Source of the DNA: DASCNA01 sp036011305
Lineage (GTDB): Bacteria; Verrucomicrobiota; Lentisphaeria; Victivallales; GWF2-38-69
Direction of reading: 5' to 3'
NCBI GenBank assembly: GCA_036011305.1
Contig: DASCNA010000231.1
Span: forward strand, 1-9,118
DNA: 9,118 bases
Positions 5,826 through 9,118 of the stretch are shown here, piece after piece. The notes under the pieces were generated by a model. The model was given only the letters and a program-made list of their open reading frames with translations. It did no database searches and had not been told where the DNA came from. Positions within the stretch are counted from its first letter, which is position 1. The number at the start of each line of letters is the position of its first letter. Position numbers and translations under genes: made by a program.

Positions 5826-7238
5826 ATGCCTAATAAAGTTAAATCAGCTCCACCAAAAGTCAAAAATTCTTATAGAGAGACTTTAAAAATGCTTAATTCT
5901 CATTCTGCGGGTATTGATGTGGGATCAATAGAGATGTGGGTTTGTGTTCCTAAAAAAGATGCATCCAAAGAAAACATTAAACAGTTTGGGAGTTTTACTC
6001 CTGATTTAATAAAGTTATGTAACTGGCTTTCTGAATGTAAAATAGAATCAGTTGCAATGGAATCAACAGGTATATACTGGATTCCACTTTTTCAAATGTT
6101 GGAAGGGCGAGGTTTTGATGTTGTATTGGTTAATGCACATGAACTCAAAAATGTTTCAGGTAGACCCAAAACAGACCGATTTGACTGTCAATGGATTCAG
6201 CGGCTTCATAGTTATGGATTATTAAAGGCATCGTTTAGACCTGAAGATAGTATATGTCGATTAAGAGTACTGATGAGACATCGAAAAAATTTAGTTGAAG
6301 AATCGTGTAAGCATATACAGCATATGCAAAAATCTTTAAGGCTGATGAATGTTGTTCTAGAGAAAGTAATCAGCGATATAACCGGAGAAGTAGGTATGAA
6401 AATAATTAATGCTATACTACGGGGCGAACATGATCCCTATGTGCTGGCAAAATATCGCAATGAGAGGATAAAATCCAGTGAGTCAACGATAGCCAAAGCA
6501 TTAACAGGTAATTACCGGAAAGAAGAAATCTTTATTTTGCAACAGGCTGTTGATTCTTATAATCACGTAAATAAGCAGATAAAAAAATGTGATAATGAAA
6601 CTGAAAAGCTTATAGCAAAAATAGGGAAAAATTATAAAAATAAATTTCATAAATCCAGTACATGTATTAATACAGTCGAACCTAAAAAATTTAAAAACAG
6701 ACGCAAAGGGGCTTTTAAGGGCAGTAGTTCAAAAGTTTCAGGATATCTTCAATCAGTAATTGGTACAGAGATAACAGATATTAACGGTATAGATATGCTT
6801 GGTGCTTTAACTCTTATTTCAGAAACAGGTTTTAATATGAACAAATGGGCAACTGAAAAACACTTTTGCTCATGGTTGAGCCTTTCTCCAAATAGGAAAA
6901 TTACTGGTGGTAAACTTTTGTCATCCAGAACAAAAAGGGTTAATAACAGGGCAAAACAAATATTTAAAACTGCTGCTGTAACTTTGAGAAACAGTAATTG
7001 TTATCTTGGAGCATTTTATAGAAGAATGAGAAAAAAAGCAGGCCCTGGAGTAGCTGTAACTGCTACCGCAAGGAAAATCGCTATTATATATTACCATACA
7101 TTAAAACATGGAAGATCATTTGTAGAACTTGGGGCAGATTATTATGAAAAAACTTATAGAGATAGAATAAAAATAAACCTTGAAAAAAGAGCTGGTCAGT
7201 TAGGACTAAAGCTTGTTGAGCTTAAGCAGGCACTCTAA
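5826..7238 (+). CDS. IS110-family transposase (DEDD recombinase)
   Basis: A 470-residue RNA-guided recombinase of the IS110 family. The N-terminal RuvC-like DEDD domain shows Asp31 in 'AGIDVGS', Glu79 in 'AMESTGIYW', and Asp117 and Asp120 in 'GRPKTDRFDCQW'. A helical middle region (about 140-310) with a basic linker 'KKFKNRRK' leads to the C-terminal Transposase_20 domain: 'ITDINGIDMLGALTLISETG' (316-335), then 'KITGGKLLSSRTKRVNNRAK' (358-377) and 'LGAFYRRM..KAG....VTATARKIAIIYY'. The GGK-x-x-SS-x-T pattern and the long linker fit the long IS110 members. The 'T-GG' at Thr360 stands where many relatives have Ser. An AAAGGAG site at 5811-5817 supports the ATG at 5826. All domains are intact, so the enzyme may be active. 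It interrupts a region of dead genes. Confidence 0.93.
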   Translation: MPNKVKSAPPKVKNSYRETLKMLNSHSAGIDVGSIEMWVCVPKKDASKENIKQFGSFTPDLIKLCNWLSECKIESVAMESTGIYWIPLFQMLEGRGFDVVLVNAHELKNVSGRPKTDRFDCQWIQRLHSYGLLKASFRPEDSICRLRVLMRHRKNLVEESCKHIQHMQKSLRLMNVVLEKVISDITGEVGMKIINAILRGEHDPYVLAKYRNERIKSSESTIAKALTGNYRKEEIFILQQAVDSYNHVNKQIKKCDNETEKLIAKIGKNYKNKFHKSSTCINTVEPKKFKNRRKGAFKGSSSKVSGYLQSVIGTEITDINGIDMLGALTLISETGFNMNKWATEKHFCSWLSLSPNRKITGGKLLSSRTKRVNNRAKQIFKTAAVTLRNSNCYLGAFYRRMRKKAGPGVAVTATARKIAIIYYHTLKHGRSFVELGADYYEKTYRDRIKINLEKRAGQLGLKLVELKQAL

Positions 7239-7264
7239 TTATAATTGGTTTATCTTTATTTTAA

Positions 7265-7426
7265 TTTAATAAAATAATTCATGTAAAAATCCGAATTAAC
7301 ATTGGTGATGCTATATGTTGTTCCCGATATTCAGTGTGGAATGTCATGCTATATGGAAAATTTATTGGTGAAGCTAGAAGCTATCCCGCGATAAGAGAAT
7401 ATTATTTTAATAGCATGATTACATGA
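7265..7426 (+). pseudogene. Coding-like fragment A of a decayed gene (unknown)
   Basis: A 53-codon open stretch without a usable start, between TAA (7262) and TGA (7424). It reads 'INIGDAICCSRYSVW...' then 'MLYGKFIGEARSYPAIREYY'. It has more varied residues than chance AT-rich frames nearby. It overlaps the right limit proposed for the IS110 element, so its first part could be element DNA. I do not recognise the family. Confidence 0.3.
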
Positions 7427-7591
7427 ATTTCTATATGAGGGAATAAATGATGAGTTAGATAATACAATTAAAGAATCATATGAGATCTGAAGCTTGGTTT
7501 CATAAGAGGTTATATTGAATCTCAATATTTAAAGAGTGGACTATATAGAGCCTTTAGATTAAATTATTTACCAGTAGCACAATTAACTTAA
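7419..7591 (+). pseudogene. Coding-like fragments B and C of a decayed gene (unknown)
   Basis: Fragment B (7419-7490) reads 'LHEFLYEGINDELDNTIKES' and stops at TGA. Fragment C (7484-7591), in another frame, reads 'LGFIRGYIESQYLKSGLYRA' and then 'FRLNYLPVAQLT' to TAA. The stops at the joins and the charged, helix-like content suggest one helical protein broken by frameshifts, perhaps continuing fragment A. No family is recognised. Confidence 0.35.
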
Positions 7592-7737
7592 TAAACCCAT
7601 ACAAGCAAAATAAATATCCACCTATTTGGACTGTCCAACAGATACTGACATACAGTAATGCTAATATGTACAAGATAGTGTATCTGGAAATACAGGAAAT
7701 GGGAAGATATAAACTAACAATTTCAAATCTATATTGA
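7558..7737 (+). pseudogene. Coding-like fragment D (unknown)
   Basis: A 59-codon open frame from after TAG (7555-7557) to TGA (7735-7737), with no start codon at its head. It contains 'YKQNKYPPIWTVQQILTYSN', then 'MYKIVYLEIQEMGRYKLTIS'. The balanced residue mix argues for former coding. An in-frame ATG at 'NMYKIV' lacks a ribosome site. It overlaps fragment C by about 30 bases and ends about 40 bases before the activase promoter. Confidence 0.35.
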
Positions 7738-7770
7738 CAACCTCTATATATACTAGAGAATATACCAACT

Positions 7771-7820
7771 AAAATCTATTGACGATCCAGATTAAATCTC
7801 TATAATGTTTATATCAATAC
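7771..7820 (+). repeat. Dispersed repeat, copy 2 (promoter-bearing)
   Basis: The partner of 3121-3171, with 19 identical bases at 7792-7810 that include the TATAAT and its flanks, and about 84% identity over 51 aligned columns. Here the -35 box is better (TTGACG). Confidence 0.6.
7779..7806 (+). promoter_or_regulatory. Strong sigma70-type promoter of the activase gene
   Basis: TTGACG (7779-7784) and a perfect TATAAT (7801-7806) are 16 bases apart. The expected start at about 7813 gives an 84-base leader before the TTG start at 7897. A further TTGACA lies at 7734-7739 but has no -10 at the right distance. Confidence 0.7.
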
Positions 7821-7896
7821 TAATGTTTATGCCCGGTTCAATTTTTTATAAAGATAAAATCAGACAATTATAATAGACGGATAAGGAGATATTTAT

Positions 7897-9118
7897 TTGA
7901 ATAAAAAACAGATTTCACTATTCGGAAGAGACAATATCGAATTTGCAAAATCAGATGGGCTTACCGACTCAGAAGGATTTATCGAAACAAAAACATCACT
8001 AGGGATTTGTCTTGGTGCTTCATCAATAAAAATAGTCTCCCTTCTGTGGAGGGAAGACAACAATGGCTACGAAGCCAAAGATGGACAGGATGACTTTACT
8101 ATTTTAAAGTCCTCTGTGGTTTCGAATAAAGGCAATCCAAAGGACACCCTTCTGAAATTGCTTTCATCTCCTGATTTTCCACGACATGACTTTATTTGTA
8201 TAACGGGACGCAAAGCCAAAGAAACTATCAATCAACCCACCATAACTGAGCCTGAAGCCAGCGAATATGCACTAAACTACTATAGAATGAAAAGTGGCAA
8301 TACGATCCGTGCTCTTATCAGCCTGGGGAGTGAAAATTTTGTTTTTTATGAACTGGATAAAACTGGACAGATCATAAATGTCAGGACTGGAAGCAAGTGT
8401 GCCTCAGGTACAGGAGAATTCTTTCTCCAGCAGATTAGAAGAATGAATATTTCACTTGAGGAAGCAATCGAGTTGGCTCACAAGTCAGACGCATTTCAAG
8501 TCTCGGGCCGATGTTCAGTTTTCTGTAAAAGTGATTGCACTCATGCCCTCAATAAAGGGATGCCGACAGGAAAGGTTGCAGCTGGGTTGGGTGTTATGGT
8601 TGCAGAGAAGATAGTGGAGCTTGCGCAATCGCATCTAGATGGCCCCATCCTTTTCGTTGGAGGAGTGACTCGAAACTCTTACATAATGGACCATCTCAGA
8701 AAAAAAATCGGACATTTCATCATTCCTGAAGAAGGTGAATACTTTGAAGCACTGGGAGCCGCCATCTGTGCCCGAAAGCAAAAGATGCAGCAAGTCAACA
8801 CAATATGCTTCGATTCAAGGATATCCTCCTTTTCTGTTCTGCCGCCTCTGGTTGAAGCACAGCATCGTGTCATTTTCCGAGAATTTGATCCATGTAAACC
8901 AGAGAGTGATGATGCATGTATAATCGGTCTCGATGTCGGATCCACAACCACAAAATCGGTTCTGTTACGACTAGAAGACAATGCCGTTATCTCCTCAGTT
9001 TATTTAAGAACGAATGGAAAACCGGTAAAGGCAGCGCGCGACTGCTATGCAGCTATGGTCAATGATCTTGGAAACATATCTGTAAAGGTAGTCGGGCTCG
9101 GAGTTACTGGTTCAGGAA
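7897..9118 (+). CDS. 2-hydroxyacyl-CoA dehydratase-type activase (BcrAD/BadFG family), N-terminal part
   Basis: The first 407 residues of a large activase that continues beyond the window. Members use ATP to push one electron from a bridging [4Fe-4S] cluster into a 2-hydroxyacyl-CoA dehydratase or benzoyl-CoA reductase-type partner. The family has an acetate/sugar kinase-Hsp70 fold. Repeat 1 (about 34-295) shows 'GSKCASGTGEFF' (165-176, Cys168) and 'GRCSVFCKSDC' (204-214, Cys206). These positions match the two cluster-ligand cysteines of HgdC-type activators. It ends with 'VGGVTRN' and 'EALGAAICA'. Its nucleotide motifs are unusual: 'GICLGASSIK' (36-45) replaces 'GIDIGSTTxK', and 'SLGSEN' replaces 'DIGGQD'. 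Repeat 2 begins with a canonical 'GLDVGSTTTK' (344-353). The start is TTG, 8 bases after AAGGAG (7883-7888); no earlier or nearby ATG fits. Two repeats match the long activases, which also carry dehydratase-like domains further on. G+C is well above the rest of the window. Confidence 0.92.
   Translation, partial: MNKKQISLFGRDNIEFAKSDGLTDSEGFIETKTSLGICLGASSIKIVSLLWREDNNGYEAKDGQDDFTILKSSVVSNKGNPKDTLLKLLSSPDFPRHDFICITGRKAKETINQPTITEPEASEYALNYYRMKSGNTIRALISLGSENFVFYELDKTGQIINVRTGSKCASGTGEFFLQQIRRMNISLEEAIELAHKSDAFQVSGRCSVFCKSDCTHALNKGMPTGKVAAGLGVMVAEKIVELAQSHLDGPILFVGGVTRNSYIMDHLRKKIGHFIIPEEGEYFEALGAAICARKQKMQQVNTICFDSRISSFSVLPPLVEAQHRVIFREFDPCKPESDDACIIGLDVGSTTTKSVLLRLEDNAVISSVYLRTNGKPVKAARDCYAAMVNDLGNISVKVVGLGVTGSG

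Larger units (their letters stand above)
5665..7337 (+). mobile_element. IS110-family insertion sequence (limits uncertain)
   Basis: A complete IS110-type transposase gene is flanked by short non-coding ends. A 10-base direct repeat, TATTCAGTGT, at 5665-5674 and 7328-7337 is offered as a possible limit. It would give an element of about 1.66 kb sitting at the end of the XRE remnant. IS110 elements lack terminal inverted repeats and often make no target duplication, so limits cannot be proved from one copy. About 150 bases lie upstream of the gene and 90 downstream, inside the repeats. Confidence 0.5.

Noticed and set aside
7626..7638. Palindrome TTGGAC-T-GTCCAA
   Set aside because: It lies inside coding-like fragment D, away from a promoter. 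A 6-base arm is weak evidence for an operator.
1907..7900. Search for a CRISPR array or a second copy of the tmRNA 3' end
   Set aside because: No regularly spaced repeats and no copy of the CCCCCCACCTCCACCA end were seen in this region.
8679..8981. Open frames on both strands inside the activase region
   Set aside because: They are alternative-frame shadows of the activase, whose own frame is continuous and has strong family motifs.

Overview
The window is AT-rich (by eye about 30% G+C) except for its last 1.2 kb, which is clearly richer. It comes from a bacterium. A lipobox in one predicted surface protein and a 2-hydroxyacyl-CoA-dehydratase-type activase (an oxygen-sensitive Fe-S ATPase family of anaerobes) suggest an anaerobe. 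The genus cannot be fixed; the tmRNA tag begins AKNN, as in some spirochaetes and some Firmicutes, which is only a weak hint.

Left part (1-1906). Two minus-strand genes for exported proteins lie head to tail: a small lipoprotein (174-650) and a signal-anchored protein with four degenerate internal repeats (705-1400). Divergent from them is a complete ssrA tmRNA (1535-1906) with the tag AKNNTVQFEAMPLAA.

Middle part (about 1910-7760). This is accessory DNA full of remnants. It holds a four-helix membrane protein (2206-2673), a decayed IS66 transposase end (2848-3155), a tiny exported peptide ORF and a strongly basic secreted protein (3353-3742), the C-terminal stub of a thermonuclease on the minus strand (3904-4041), and a 51-residue Met-rich ORF with a near-ideal ribosome site (4285-4440). 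It also holds an intact isochorismatase-fold cysteine hydrolase (4637-5233, minus), a broken XRE-type repressor behind a promoter and perfect palindrome (5422-5664), a complete IS110-family transposase (5826-7238), and about 470 bases of coding-like DNA shattered over several frames (7265-7737). The 3' end of ssrA is a common integration site for islands. No second copy of the tmRNA end is visible here, so an island boundary is not shown.

Right part (about 7760-9118). A good sigma70-type promoter and Shine-Dalgarno lead into a TTG-started BcrAD/BadFG-family activase that runs off the window. Its first ATPase repeat keeps the Fe-S cysteines, but its nucleotide-binding motifs are degenerate. 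The second repeat begins with a canonical motif.

No complete, clearly new multi-gene system is visible. The points most worth checking are the activase's asymmetric repeats, the four-repeat exported protein, the duplicated promoter-bearing segment (3121-3171 and 7771-7820), the palindromic operator, and the IS110 flanks.
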